Shown one piece after another: positions 52,543 to 63,100 of a stretch of 64,000 bases of DNA. Below the pieces are notes generated by a model. That model was not told where the DNA came from. It was given only the letters and a program-made list of their open reading frames with translations, and searched no databases. Position 1 is the stretch's first letter, and each line of letters starts with the position of its first letter. The position numbers and the translations under genes are program-made. The DNA comes from an uncultured Sediminibacterium sp. (GTDB lineage: Bacteria > Bacteroidota > Bacteroidia > Chitinophagales > Chitinophagaceae): NCBI RefSeq assembly GCF_946481145.1, contig NZ_CAMLMJ010000001.1, forward strand, positions 269,055 to 333,054. Reading direction: 5' to 3'.

Positions 52543-53358
52543 ATGATCTGTTATGTAAATGGACAATATGTTGAACTAAGCACAGCATCTGTGCCAGTTA
52601 GCGATTTAGGTTTGCAACGCGGGTATGGGGTTTTTGATTTTTTGAGGGTTAAGGGGCCGATACCCCTTTTTATTGATCAGCATATCAACAGACTTTTCCG
52701 GTCTCTTGATACCATGCGACTAACCATTGATTATACCAAGGATCAATTAAAAGACATCATAAAAACCTTAATCAATAAAAATCAACTAGAACATTCAGGT
52801 ATACGTATTACCATAACAGGTGGTGCTTCTCCGGATGGCTATACGCCGGTAACACCACATATCATGATTGTTCAGCAAGCCATTACCCCACCACCCGATC
52901 AACTACAAAGCGGAGAATATAAACTATTAACACACCCTTATCGCAGACAATTGCCCTCTGTAAAAACCACGGATTATCTGATGGCTATCTGGCTTCAACC
53001 GCTGTTAAAAGCGCAAGGGGCACAAGATGTGTTATATCATTGGGAAGGAAAAGTTTCTGAGTGCCCGCGTTCCAATTTTTTTATTGTTACAAAAGACAAT
53101 ATTCTCGTTACGCCCAATACAGGTATGTTGAATGGTGTTACAAGGAGTAATATACTCTCCGTTGCCAATGGTTTAATTCCAGTTCAGGAAAGAGATCTTA
53201 CACTAGATGATATCCGTTCGGCCAAAGAAGCGTTTATCTCCAGCTCAACCAAACGCATTATTCCTGTTACTACGGTAGATGATGTAGTATTTGATGCTTA
53301 CACAAGTAATAGCATTGCCGCAACCCTTTTCGGGCAATTAAAAAGCTTAGAAGGATAA
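52543..53358 (+). CDS. Class IV (branched-chain/D-amino-acid type) PLP aminotransferase
   Basis: I chose the ATG at 52543 (271 aa, MICYVNGQYVELS). A longer frame from 52456 would translate the perfect palindrome and is unlikely. The fold-type IV pattern is clear: SDLGLQRGYGVFDFLRV, the PLP lysine in PSVKTTDYLMA, WEGKVSECPRSNFF, and GVTRSNILSVANG near the end. The family includes IlvE-like, D-amino-acid aminotransferase-like and aminodeoxychorismate lyase-like enzymes; the substrate cannot be told from these motifs. Its neighbour, a P1 aminopeptidase, also deals with amino acids. Confidence 0.9.
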   Translation: MICYVNGQYVELSTASVPVSDLGLQRGYGVFDFLRVKGPIPLFIDQHINRLFRSLDTMRLTIDYTKDQLKDIIKTLINKNQLEHSGIRITITGGASPDGYTPVTPHIMIVQQAITPPPDQLQSGEYKLLTHPYRRQLPSVKTTDYLMAIWLQPLLKAQGAQDVLYHWEGKVSECPRSNFFIVTKDNILVTPNTGMLNGVTRSNILSVANGLIPVQERDLTLDDIRSAKEAFISSSTKRIIPVTTVDDVVFDAYTSNSIAATLFGQLKSLEG

Positions 53359-53395
53359 ATATTCTTCAGTAGGCATCACAAACAGTAAACTCTCA

Positions 53396-53453
53396 GTGCC
53401 CTTCTGCGCCTTCAGTGGCAAATTTAAATGCCACTGAAGCCACAGAAGGGCAC
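53396..53453. repeat. Palindrome after the aminotransferase gene (CAGTGGCA class)
   Basis: GTGCCCTTCTG...TTCAGTGGCA (53396-53420) pairs with 53429-53453 with about 24 of 25 matches. It lies 38 bp after the stop codon. A related sequence class occurs at 58881-58960. A run of TTCCGGTCTTTCGG-like repeats follows at about 53463-53505. Confidence 0.65.
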
Positions 53454-53561
53454 AGAAAGATCCTCTTCCGGTCTTCCGGACTTTCGGTCTTTCGGTCTTC
53501 CGGACCCCCCTCACATAAATATGCTGTTTTTTATACTCAATCCTATCATTAGATTTGTAAA

Positions 53562-56500
53562 GTGCCGCTTCGTTTATCCAGCTTACTACTACTCTTTTTA
53601 TGCTTTGCAGCTTCTTCCACTGCACAGGAGAACTATACTTTCACCCATCTGAATACCGATGATGGTCTTTCAAGCAATGATGTTCGTTGTTTGTATCAGG
53701 ATTACAAAGGCTTTATGTGGATCGGAACAGCCAATGGATTACAAAGATTTGATGGAACCAAGTTCATCATGTTCTCCATGGATAATAAAAAAGGTAGTGA
53801 CCCCTTGCCTGTTTCCATGCTCGAATATATTGTTCCTGGTAAAAATGGAACCCTTTGGTTATACTTTCCGGAATTACGTGAAGTTGGTGTTTTTGATCCT
53901 GCTAAGTTTCTATATAAAAAGATTGCTATTAAACCTTCTACACCATTGCCTGCACGTATTAATGCCAGGTTATGGAACGATAGTAAAAACAATATCTACC
54001 TAAGTATTCAACCAACAGGAATTTTACAATACGATGAAAAGGAGCAGGCTTTCACTGCGTCAACACCATTTCGTATTCCAAAAAACTGGAGTGTCGGCAT
54101 TGCGTCTGCCGAGGATAAGAAAAATGGATTAATCTGGTTATCCTGTTCAAATGATGGATTAGCAGCATACGATCAAAAAACCGGAGAAACGTATACTCGT
54201 TTATACAATCCTAAAAATATACCCCTGCTTAATAACTGGCGTGTACAGGAAGGACTCACAAACATTTTCATAGACCGTCAGCATCGGTACTGGCTATTTA
54301 ACTGGCCTGTATGGGGTGGTGGTGCAGAAATGCTTCATCTGCTCGACTCAACAGGTCGTTATTACCTGAAAGACACTGTTGGACTTAGTTTCACGAGGGG
54401 CAAATACAGGGAGTTGCGGCATATTTTAGATTTTCCGAAAACAGGTATTTGGTTATCAGGACTAAATACTTTGTATAGCTATAACAGAAACCTTAAGCAA
54501 TTTAATTATTATAAGAACGACCCGCTTAGCAGTATTGCTGTCCATTACCAGATTGCTCACCAGGTATTGGAAGATAAAGAAGGTGGTATTTGGGTGGCAA
54601 CAGATGAAGGCATTTATTTTACTTCTCCGGGAACAAATGGAAATGGCGTTCAAAACATGATTTTTTCGGAGGAAAAGAAAAGCAGAGAGTTTACTGATAT
54701 TATTGAACTCAGTAATGGTGATTACTGGTTAACCAACTGGGGAGATGGCGTAATTACTATGGATAAAAACTTTCGTCCGAAATCGTATTCAATTTTTAAA
54801 AACTTCCCCGCTAAATGGATTCTGCCGCAAATAAAAGGGGTAAAACTTACCTGGTGCATGCACGAGGAAAAAGCCACCCGCGATGTTTGGATTGGCTCAA
54901 ACGGTGGATTGATTACACGTTTTAACCCATATACCAACAAAACACAATTTTATAATCCTCCTGAATTCCAGGAAGCTACCGTTCGATATATAACAGAAGA
55001 TAAAAAAGGGCGTATTTGGTTTTGTACACAAAGGGGCAGGGTTATTCGATTTGAAAACAATGTGTTTACCGTTGTAAAAGATTTCGGCACCGCTGTTATT
55101 CCAAAAATATTCTTAGATAAAGAAGGCTGGGTTTGGGTAGCTGTTCAGGGAACAGGACTATTCGCAATCGAACAAGAAAGTGGTCGTATCCTTCAGCAAT
55201 ATGTAAAAGGAAATGCGGATAACAGTCTTTTTTCCGCCATGGGTCATGATATCGATGAGCTTAACGACAGCACCATTGCATATGGTGCCGGCGCCCTTAA
55301 CCTCATCAACAAAAGAACCGGTAAGGTTCGTATCATTGATTATGCACATGGTTTGCCTTCTAATTCAGTTCAACGCATACGAATCGACAAATCAGGCTAT
55401 TTATGGATCGTAACAAACAATGGGCTTTGCAGGTATAATCCTTTCAATGATAATATTACCCCTTACAACAAAAGGGATGGTGTGGTACTTGGTGAGAAAA
55501 CAACAGCGGCAGACTATCTATGTAGTGAGGGTTATGTAATGTTTGCAGGTAGTAATTCATTGATGTTTTTTCACCCGGAATCTTTTGCTACCAACCAGCA
55601 ACCTCCGGATGTAAGTATCACCGACTTCAAACTAAATAATGCTTTTCTTCCTATCGACTCCGTTACTGCTCAATCTGCATTGAAGGTTGATTATGATCAA
55701 AACTCCTTCAGTATTTACTTCTCCTCATTGAGTTTTGCGAACCGTGATAAGTTGATCTATTATTATAAAATGGATGGGGTGAACAATCAATGGACAAAAG
55801 CCGACAGGCAAAACCTGGTTAACTTTTCTTTATTACCTCCCGGACATTATACTTTCCAGGTTTACTGCGAAAACATTGATGGTATTCGTTCCAAAAACAT
55901 CACCCGTTTTTCTATTTATATAAGACCTCCATTTTGGAGAAGGTGGTGGTTCTTAAGTATTGTGGCGCTGGCTTTAGGTGGATTACTTTACTTCATTCAT
56001 CGGCTACGTATCAACAAAATACTTGCAGTAGAAAACCTGAGGAACAGAGTGGCAAGAGATTTACACGACGATATGGGGTCAACACTTAGCACCATCAATA
56101 TATTGAGTACGATGGCCAAGAGTAAGTTGAACACTGACAATGTAAGGGCCAGCGAATACCTGGGTAAAATAAGCGATAATAGTCAGCGCATGATGGAAGC
56201 CATGGATGATATTGTATGGAGCATCAAACCCATGAACGATTCTATGCAAAAAATTACGGCAAGGATGCGTGAAATAGCGACCAGCGTTCTTGAAGCAAAA
56301 GATATTGACCTGTTATTTCATACAGATCCTTCCATTGATGAAATAAAGCTGAACATGGAAGCACGTCGCGATTTCTTTTTATTGTTCAAGGAAGCCATCA
56401 ACAATATCGCTAAATACTCAAAAGCTTCACTTGCTACGGTTCATCTCACTGTTCACCATAAACGCCTGTTGATGATCATCAAAGACAACGGTATTGGGTT

Positions 56501-56633
56501 CGATATTGAGCAGGCCGATGGTAATGGTTTGGGTAATATGTATAAAAGAGCCGCGTCACTGAAAGGGCGCATCCAAATACAATCTAAACTGAATGAAGGA
56601 ACGCAGATTACTTTAAATGTTCCTGTTCAGTAA
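53562..56633 (+). CDS. Ligand-binding sensor histidine kinase (Reg_prop/Y_Y_Y/HisKA_3)
   Basis: A 1,023-aa protein starting at GTG 53562. It has a signal peptide (MPLRLSSLLLLFLCFAASSTAQ), two seven-blade propeller regions of Reg_prop repeats (about 40-690; units such as DDGLSSNDVRCLYQDYKG, DKEGWVWVAVQGTGL), a Y_Y_Y domain (about 690-785), a membrane helix (about 795-815), a HisKA_3 dimerisation/phosphoacceptor segment ARDLHDDMGSTLS (His at about 835) and HATPase. No receiver or output domain is fused and no response regulator is adjacent. Such kinases often sense polysaccharide degradation products, but no carbohydrate-utilisation locus is seen here. Confidence 0.94.
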   Translation: MPLRLSSLLLLFLCFAASSTAQENYTFTHLNTDDGLSSNDVRCLYQDYKGFMWIGTANGLQRFDGTKFIMFSMDNKKGSDPLPVSMLEYIVPGKNGTLWLYFPELREVGVFDPAKFLYKKIAIKPSTPLPARINARLWNDSKNNIYLSIQPTGILQYDEKEQAFTASTPFRIPKNWSVGIASAEDKKNGLIWLSCSNDGLAAYDQKTGETYTRLYNPKNIPLLNNWRVQEGLTNIFIDRQHRYWLFNWPVWGGGAEMLHLLDSTGRYYLKDTVGLSFTRGKYRELRHILDFPKTGIWLSGLNTLYSYNRNLKQFNYYKNDPLSSIAVHYQIAHQVLEDKEGGIWVATDEGIYFTSPGTNGNGVQNMIFSEEKKSREFTDIIELSNGDYWLTNWGDGVITMDKNFRPKSYSIFKNFPAKWILPQIKGVKLTWCMHEEKATRDVWIGSNGGLITRFNPYTNKTQFYNPPEFQEATVRYITEDKKGRIWFCTQRGRVIRFENNVFTVVKDFGTAVIPKIFLDKEGWVWVAVQGTGLFAIEQESGRILQQYVKGNADNSLFSAMGHDIDELNDSTIAYGAGALNLINKRTGKVRIIDYAHGLPSNSVQRIRIDKSGYLWIVTNNGLCRYNPFNDNITPYNKRDGVVLGEKTTAADYLCSEGYVMFAGSNSLMFFHPESFATNQQPPDVSITDFKLNNAFLPIDSVTAQSALKVDYDQNSFSIYFSSLSFANRDKLIYYYKMDGVNNQWTKADRQNLVNFSLLPPGHYTFQVYCENIDGIRSKNITRFSIYIRPPFWRRWWFLSIVALALGGLLYFIHRLRINKILAVENLRNRVARDLHDDMGSTLSTINILSTMAKSKLNTDNVRASEYLGKISDNSQRMMEAMDDIVWSIKPMNDSMQKITARMREIATSVLEAKDIDLLFHTDPSIDEIKLNMEARRDFFLLFKEAINNIAKYSKASLATVHLTVHHKRLLMIIKDNGIGFDIEQADGNGLGNMYKRAASLKGRIQIQSKLNEGTQITLNVPVQ

Positions 56634-56838
56634 TTTGAGAGAAAAAGAATACCAAACTAAGTTTCCAGAAAATTGTTTCCAGTAACAACAACGATTTCAT
56701 CAGTAAAACATTCACATATTCATGTGGTTGCAATATAAAGCATGCGTGGCGAGCTTTGACTGAATCATTAATTACTGTTTTTAGAGTCTCTTTTAATTTT
56801 AAACAGGCTTTAAGTGATTACAAAAATTCAGCCTCAGA

Positions 56839-58260
56839 ATGATTTATAGATTATTTTTCCTTCTCATAGTTTTAAGTACGTTTAATACAAGTGTATCTTC
56901 TCAACAAGACGCTTTACACCTTCGGGTTTTTAGCGTAAATGAACTACTTAGAGATTATGATACTTTATATAAGATTATCACCCAAAACCATCCCGATCTT
57001 TGGGCTAAATCAGACAGTTTAAACACAGAAGTTTTCTGGAGAAAAACAAGGGCAAAAATTACCAGGCCCATGAAAAGATGGGAGTTTCTTGAATTAGTAG
57101 CCCCTGTAACCACACAATATAATGATGGTCATACAGCACTCAGTTTTGATTTTGATTTTGAAGAAGTAGAAGATTTAACTAACAGAAAAGGGAAACTATT
57201 CCCATATCGTGTGAAACTATATAATGACACTTTATGGATCATAGAAAACTGGAAGGATAGCAGTGATTTATATAAAGGATCTATTGTTACATCAATTAAT
57301 CATGTTCCCGTAAATGATATTATCAAAAGAATTCTTCCTGTTATTCCGGCTGACCATTACAGAATGAAGGAAGCTGGTTTTTCCAGATTATTTCCCTTCC
57401 TTTTATGGTCCGCGTATGGTTGGGAGAAAGATTATCTAATAGATTGTTTTGATTTTTCTTCTAATAAGCCTACACTAATATCTACAGAAGGAATTACACT
57501 TGATGGTTTTTTTAGTCGTCAGTTTCCAAAAAGGAAATGGAATTTGCAGCTCTTTAATGATCAGTCATTAGCAATTATTTCATGTAGTGGTTACAATAAT
57601 TATATGGAGGGAATTCGATTTATTGATTCAGCATTCGCCATTATCAAACAGAACAATATTAAACATCTTGCTTTTGATATTCGTAATAATGGTGGGGGAA
57701 ATTCTTCAATAGGTGATCACTTACTGAATTATGTTTCAACAAAACCATATATGGATGTGCTGAGTAAAACCCTTAGAAACGGACCAATGATGCAAGGGTT
57801 TAAACAAAGCAGTGGCATGTATCGATCAATGCAAAATTTTATTAAAAATGGAACAAGAAATGGTAGTAATTATACTATTAGGTTTAATTCAAAACAACCT
57901 GACACAACCATAAAACATGAAAATCGTTTTGCGGGCAATTTTTATTTGTTAACGAGTCCTATAACTTATTCTTCTGCTCACATGACTGCCCTGGCCGTAA
58001 AATCATCTGGTATGGGTGTTATTATTGGTGAGCCTACAGGAGAGCGTATTGATTTAACCGGTGAAAATGCAACATTCAAACTTCCTGTTACAGGTCTTTA
58101 TGGATATTGCGCATTGGCTCTTTATGAGGGTGCCTATTCAGATAAAAAATCAAATGGGGTACCCCCGGATATTTTTATACCTTTCCAGCCTTCTAATCTT
58201 CTTGCAGGTAAAGATCCTGTTATTGAAAGATTGTTAGCACTTGTCGCAACAAATAAATAA
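56839..58260 (+). CDS. S41-family peptidase-like protein, secreted
   Basis: A 473-aa protein with a signal peptide (MIYRLFFLLIVLSTFNTSVSS). An N-terminal helical region and a beta-rich middle (about 25-230) are followed by an S41 core: HLAFDIRNNGGGNSSIGDHL, and the Ser in LTSPITYSSAHMTALAVK, then GVIIGEPTGERIDLTGEN. The position of the Ser and the C-terminal VPPDIFIPF motif match the family. No PDZ domain is obvious. Substrate unknown. It is the third S41-type gene in the window. Confidence 0.88.
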   Translation: MIYRLFFLLIVLSTFNTSVSSQQDALHLRVFSVNELLRDYDTLYKIITQNHPDLWAKSDSLNTEVFWRKTRAKITRPMKRWEFLELVAPVTTQYNDGHTALSFDFDFEEVEDLTNRKGKLFPYRVKLYNDTLWIIENWKDSSDLYKGSIVTSINHVPVNDIIKRILPVIPADHYRMKEAGFSRLFPFLLWSAYGWEKDYLIDCFDFSSNKPTLISTEGITLDGFFSRQFPKRKWNLQLFNDQSLAIISCSGYNNYMEGIRFIDSAFAIIKQNNIKHLAFDIRNNGGGNSSIGDHLLNYVSTKPYMDVLSKTLRNGPMMQGFKQSSGMYRSMQNFIKNGTRNGSNYTIRFNSKQPDTTIKHENRFAGNFYLLTSPITYSSAHMTALAVKSSGMGVIIGEPTGERIDLTGENATFKLPVTGLYGYCALALYEGAYSDKKSNGVPPDIFIPFQPSNLLAGKDPVIERLLALVATNK

Positions 58261-58266
58261 TGCTGC

Positions 58267-58878
58267 TTGGTTTCCATTGAAAAAATATATCATTTTCCTC
58301 CTTTAAATATCAAACTCATTCTTCCCGACCCTGCATTGCTGCAAAAAACCTGGGAGGAAAAACAATTAAAAGATTTTCCTTTCTGGGGAAAATGCTGGCC
58401 AGCAGCTATTGCGCTCTCAACATTTATTACTAATCATTCGAAGCTTATTGAGGGTAAGTTGGTGCTTGAACTGGCTGCCGGACTTGCACTACCCTCTCTG
58501 GTTGCGGCAAATTTTGCAAAGAAGGTCATAACCAGTGATTACCTTCCGGAGCCTTTAGATTTTGTAAACGCATCTATCCGGGAGAACAATATTTCAAATA
58601 TTGAAACAAGGATTATTAACTGGCATCATATTCCTGATGATTTATCTGCAGATGTACTTTTACTCAGTGATATAAATTATGACCCCCATGCATTTGAAAT
58701 GCTTGATCAACTGCTGACTTATTTTCTTGAAAAAGATACACTCATAATACTGAGTACGCCTCAGCGCATTATGGCCAAATCTTTTATTGATAAATGGTTG
58801 TCTTTTCAGCTGATGCAGGAGGAGTTTGTTGATGAGCAGGGGGTGCGCGTAACCGTATTCCTCCTAAAAAAGCAGTAA
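58267..58878 (+). CDS. SAM-dependent methyltransferase of the METTL21/nicotinamide N-methyltransferase-like type
   Basis: A 203-aa protein. The only good start in this frame is TTG at 58267, 6 bp after the preceding stop codon, so it is probably translated with the S41 gene upstream. It has a seven-strand class I methyltransferase fold: KLVLELAAGLALPSLVAANF (motif I), VITSDYLPEPLDFV, and SADVLLLSDINYDP (acidic motif). The WGKCWPAAIALSTFI stretch resembles METTL20/21-type protein lysine methyltransferases. The target is unknown. Confidence 0.82.
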   Translation: MVSIEKIYHFPPLNIKLILPDPALLQKTWEEKQLKDFPFWGKCWPAAIALSTFITNHSKLIEGKLVLELAAGLALPSLVAANFAKKVITSDYLPEPLDFVNASIRENNISNIETRIINWHHIPDDLSADVLLLSDINYDPHAFEMLDQLLTYFLEKDTLIILSTPQRIMAKSFIDKWLSFQLMQEEFVDEQGVRVTVFLLKKQ

Positions 58879-58880
58879 CC

Positions 58881-58960
58881 TTCAGTGTACCTCAGTGTAT
58901 TCAGTGGCAATAAATTATTTAAAAAGGGTTATTGCCACTGAATACACAGGGGGCACTGAA
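58881..58960. repeat. Palindrome between convergent genes (CAGTGGCA class)
   Basis: Arms 58881-58913 and 58929-58960 (shared TGTATTCAGTGGCAATAA core) pair with about 27 of 32 matches. It lies between the methyltransferase and porP/sprF stop codons and could terminate both. Confidence 0.6.
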
Positions 58961-58974
58961 AGATTTGATAGTAT

Positions 58975-59976
58975 TTAAAAGAAACATGGAATACTATTCC
59001 GTTTATCTTTTTGTTTGAAGAAGTAGATAAAAGATAATTCACTACTCCCCGTAAACCCATTTGCTTTTTTAAGATCAGAATGCGTGATATCGTAACTAAC
59101 CCCAACCTGATAACTTCCTGTTCTTAATCCTATATAAGGATAAACTGCGTCTTTGGCTCTTATCCATGCACCGGTATATAAATGGCTATCTGTATCACCT
59201 ATTCCCCATCCATAAGCCATACCGATTACCGTTTGGCTATTTCTGGCCTGTTGCATAAGGTTGGCGCTGATAAAAAATTCATCCCGTTCATTCACTTGCA
59301 ATAGTCCACTGGCATGAACCGCATAGCGCCTTGCCAGTCGGCCGTTTTGTCCGCTAAAGAAACCAAGTGAAGGGTTTAACAGATGATAGACAGATGCGCC
59401 GATATTAAAATTATTTCCCGTCTCATCACCATAATTATACAATGCACCAATATTCAGGTCTGCAAAACCCACTGAACGGTTATTGATAGTTTCTCCACTT
59501 GGCACCGAAAGATCAAAACCACTGCTGGTAAACTGGTTGGCAAAACTTATTTTACTAAAGTCTACCACATGTCTTGCATAAGCCGCCTGAACACCAATAC
59601 CAATTGACTGGTAACCATCAGCATCCAGTCCTTTATTAAATCCGGTTGATACTGCGATATAACTGTTTTTATAAATACCGCTACCCGCCTGATCGTACAT
59701 AGCTTGTATGCCCAGTCCCCATTTATCATTCGAAGCAATTTTATTCTCCATTATCCTTGTTTCATAAGAAATTGATCCTGTCTGATAGGGTGAACTAATA
59801 TTGGCCCATTGGTTTCTGTAATTAACGGATAGTCGTTGCGATGCATTAAAATAACCCGTGAGTGCAGGGTTAAAAGTTAATGGTGCACTGAAGTATTGTG
59901 AGAAATAAGGATCCTGTGCAAACAGTGTTTGGCTGCTGCAGAGGAGGCTTAAGATGCAAATGATATATTTTCTCAT
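58975..59976 (-). CDS. PorP/SprF family type IX secretion outer-membrane protein
   Basis: A 333-aa protein with a signal peptide (MRKYIICILSLLCSSQTLFA). The mature start, QDPYFSQYFSAPLTFNPALTG, is the PorP/SprF signature. The rest consists of about 14 beta strands of a membrane barrel (for example SVNYRNQWANI, WGLGIQAMYDQAGSGIY, FNIGASVYHLLNPS, YPYIGLRTGSYQVGVSYD). SprF-type proteins are known to be needed for secretion of partner adhesins with type B CTDs, and such an adhesin gene lies directly upstream on the same strand, 158 bp away. The two probably form a secretion pair. Confidence 0.95.
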   Translation of the reverse strand: MRKYIICILSLLCSSQTLFAQDPYFSQYFSAPLTFNPALTGYFNASQRLSVNYRNQWANISSPYQTGSISYETRIMENKIASNDKWGLGIQAMYDQAGSGIYKNSYIAVSTGFNKGLDADGYQSIGIGVQAAYARHVVDFSKISFANQFTSSGFDLSVPSGETINNRSVGFADLNIGALYNYGDETGNNFNIGASVYHLLNPSLGFFSGQNGRLARRYAVHASGLLQVNERDEFFISANLMQQARNSQTVIGMAYGWGIGDTDSHLYTGAWIRAKDAVYPYIGLRTGSYQVGVSYDITHSDLKKANGFTGSSELSFIYFFKQKDKRNSIPCFF

Positions 59977-60090
59977 ACTTTTCGTGAATTGTCAATGGTG
60001 AATAGTCAATAGGTGCTCTATTGTTGTTATTCACTGTTGATTTAATCTCTCTTTTTACTTTTCGTGAATTGTCAATGGTGAATGGTCAAT
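59977..60090. repeat. 34-bp direct repeat between giant adhesin gene and porP/sprF
   Basis: 59977-60010 and 60057-60090 (ACTTTTCGTGAATTGTCAAT core) are identical at 33 of 34 bases and lie 80 bp apart. The second copy is the left arm of the palindrome at 60064-60132. The first lies immediately upstream of the porP/sprF ATG. Confidence 0.7.
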
Positions 60091-60132
60091 CTTAGCAGCA
60101 TATTTATTGACCATTCACCATTGACAATTCAC
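60064..60132 (-). terminator. Perfect 27-bp palindrome just after the giant type B gene
   Basis: Arms 60064-60090 and 60106-60132 are exactly complementary (GTGAATTGTCAATGGTGAAT core) around a 15-base loop. It starts 1 bp after the stop codon of the upstream gene on the minus strand, so it is likely to act as a terminator or RNA stabiliser. Confidence 0.65.
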
Positions 60133-60133
60133 C

Positions 60134-63100
60134 CTATTGCAACAGCAAAACTGTGCCTGTTTTTCTTACTATATTTCCTTGCGCATCAACTGCTTCAGCT
60201 ATCCAGGTATATGTGCCTGTTGGCTGCATTACACCGAGGTATAAACCATTCCAACCTGATTGTGGGGCGCTGTCTTTCGTAGTGAAAATCATATTACCCC
60301 ATCTGTTGAATACCCTGAAATAATTTAGCTGACGCATTCCCACCAGTATCGGATACAGGCGATCATTTTGTCCGTCATTATTTGGTGAAAACCCTTTTGG
60401 CACATAAATATCAACGCCTGGAATTACTTTAATCAATACTGAATCAACAGTGGTGCAACCAATATCATTGGTGATGGCAACGTTATAATCTGTTGTAGTA
60501 TTTACCCTGATGCTTGGTGAAGCAACGTTAATATTATTTACTCCTGTTGCCGGGCTCCATACATAACTATTACCAATATTTCTTGCCGGAACAGTTACAG
60601 GAATATCTTTCAATACTTCAACATCCTTATATCTTATACCCGGAGTTGCTGATTGAACTGTATAGGTTTTTAAAGTAGTTTCATTAAAGCCAGTACAGAT
60701 TGGACTGGTAGCAGTGAGGCGAACTATATAATTGCCCGGGGTTGTATAAATATGACCTGGAGAGAAGAGATTTGAGGTAACACCGTCACCAAAATCCCAC
60801 AGCCAGTTGATGCCGCCGCTGGCGCTGGTAACGGAGGTGTTACTGAAATTAGCAGTTACCCCTGCGCAGGCATTTGATACGGTAAACTGTACTATAGGCT
60901 TTCTTAGCAGCTCAAGGTTAATGGTATTGCTTGAAACAGTTTCACAACCCTGTGCTGAAATAAATTTAACTGCGTATATACCAGCTTCTGTTGCATTTAA
61001 GTTGGCGGCGGTTGCACCACTAATAGGTTGTTGGTTCAATAACCACTGGTAGTTGTTGGCGCCAGAGGCATTAAGTGTTAGTGAACTGTTTTCGCAGATG
61101 ATATTTCCGGTTGGTGTTTGCAGTATGCCTTGTGGTGCTGCATTAATTTGAACGGTTACTGGTGCTACACGGAAGCAACCGGTGATTGCATCTGTTGCCC
61201 TGATATAAAATATTCCTGAGTTGTTTACATTCTGCGCATTGGTAACAGGCGTAGTTAATGCAGCATTAGTGAAATAAGCAAAATTCAGTCCGCTACTGCT
61301 GCCTGCAGTTATAGATGCGTCGGCAAGGTTGATCACCTGAGGTGAACAAACCGCAGCAGGATTGTTAACAGTTAAAGTAGGCAAGGCATTGATTGTTACG
61401 GTAACCGGAACAATGGCGCTACAACCCGTAGCAGGTGTTCCCTTAATATAATAAACGCCCGAACTGTTTACTGCATTTGCATTTGTTAAAACATTGGTTG
61501 CAGCGGCATTGGTAAAATAAGTATAGCTGAGTCCGGCAGCACTGCCATTTGTAATAGCTGCGGCAGTTAGGTCAACCGTGCCTGGCACACATACAGGTGC
61601 GGGTGTATTTATCTGCATAGCGGCCTGCGGATTAATACTGACAATTACAGGTTTTATACTTGCACAATTGGTTGTTGTATTGGTGCCTTTTATATAAAAA
61701 GTGCCTGCAGTACCGATAGCAAAAGGTGTTGTGAGCGATTGGGTAGCAGCTGCATTTGTCCAATAAGTATAAGATAAACCAGTAGTACTGCCAGCGGTAA
61801 TACCTGCAGCAGTAAGATCAACAGTACCTGGTGCACAGACTGCTACTGGATTGGTAATGGTTAAATTTGGAATAGCGTTCACCGTTATGGTTACAGGTGC
61901 TGAAGTGGCAGAACAATTGTTCTGGTTGGTTACGGTTACAGTATAAGTTCCGCTGGTGGTAATATTACTAATAGAAGGTCCGGTTGATCCATTGCTCCAC
62001 AGGTAGTTTAATCCTGTTCCGGAATTTGCGTTTAAATTAACTGAGCTGCCGGTGCAAAAAGTTGTTGGGCCACTTGGTGTAATTGTTGCTGCTGGCAGGG
62101 CATTGACTGTAATTGTAGTTGGTGATGATGTGTTTTTACAACCATTGCCATCTGTGACGGTAACCGTATAAGTTCCGCTGCTGGTAATATTACTGATAGA
62201 TGATCCGGTACTTCCATTACTCCACAAATAACTACTCGCAGTATTTGCACTTAGGTTTACGCTACCTCCTGCACAAAAGGTTAGTGAACCATTAGCTGAA
62301 ATTGAAGCTATCGGTAAAGGGTTAACGGTTATCGTTGCAGGTGATGATGTATTTTGACAACCATTACCATCTGTTACGGTAACAGTATAGGTTCCACTGC
62401 TGGTAATATTGCTGATAGATGATCCGGTACTTGCGTTGCTCCACAAATAATTATTACCTCCGCTCGCAGTTAGGTTTACACTTCCTCCTGAACAGAAAGT
62501 GAGGGGCCCGCTTGCATTGATTGAAGCGGATGGTAGTGCATTAACTGTTATAGTTGTAGGTGATGATGTATTCTGACAACCATTACCGTCAGTAACAGTA
62601 ACAGTATAAGTTCCGCTATTGGTGATATTGTTGATCGATGGTCCCGTACTTGCATTACTCCACAAATAACTGTTACCTGCACTTGCTGTTAGGTTTACAC
62701 TTCCTCCTGCACAAAAGGTTAGTGGTCCATTAGCATTGATAGAAGCAGTGGGTAAAGGATTAACTATTACAGTTGTTGATGTGATATTTTGACAGCCATT
62801 GCCATCGGTTACAGTAACACTATAGGTTCCGCTGTTCGTAATATTTGTTAAAGCTGCGTTTGTTCCGTTGCTCCATAAATATGTTGTTCCTCCGGTTCCG
62901 GTTAGGTTAACTGAATTACCTACACAAAAAGTTAAAGGTCCACTCGCTGTTATACCAGGAGTTGGTAAAGCGTTTACTGTTATTACAGTTGGGGAGGAAG
63001 TGTTCTGACATCCATTACCATCCGTAATGGTAACAGTATATGTTCCACTTGTACTGATATTGCTGATTGATGAAGTGGTATTGGCATTGCTCCACAAATA

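Noticed and set aside
53347..53652. Short open frames on both strands
   Set aside because: They run through a palindrome and a tandem CTTCCGG-type stretch, and overlap the start of the kinase gene.
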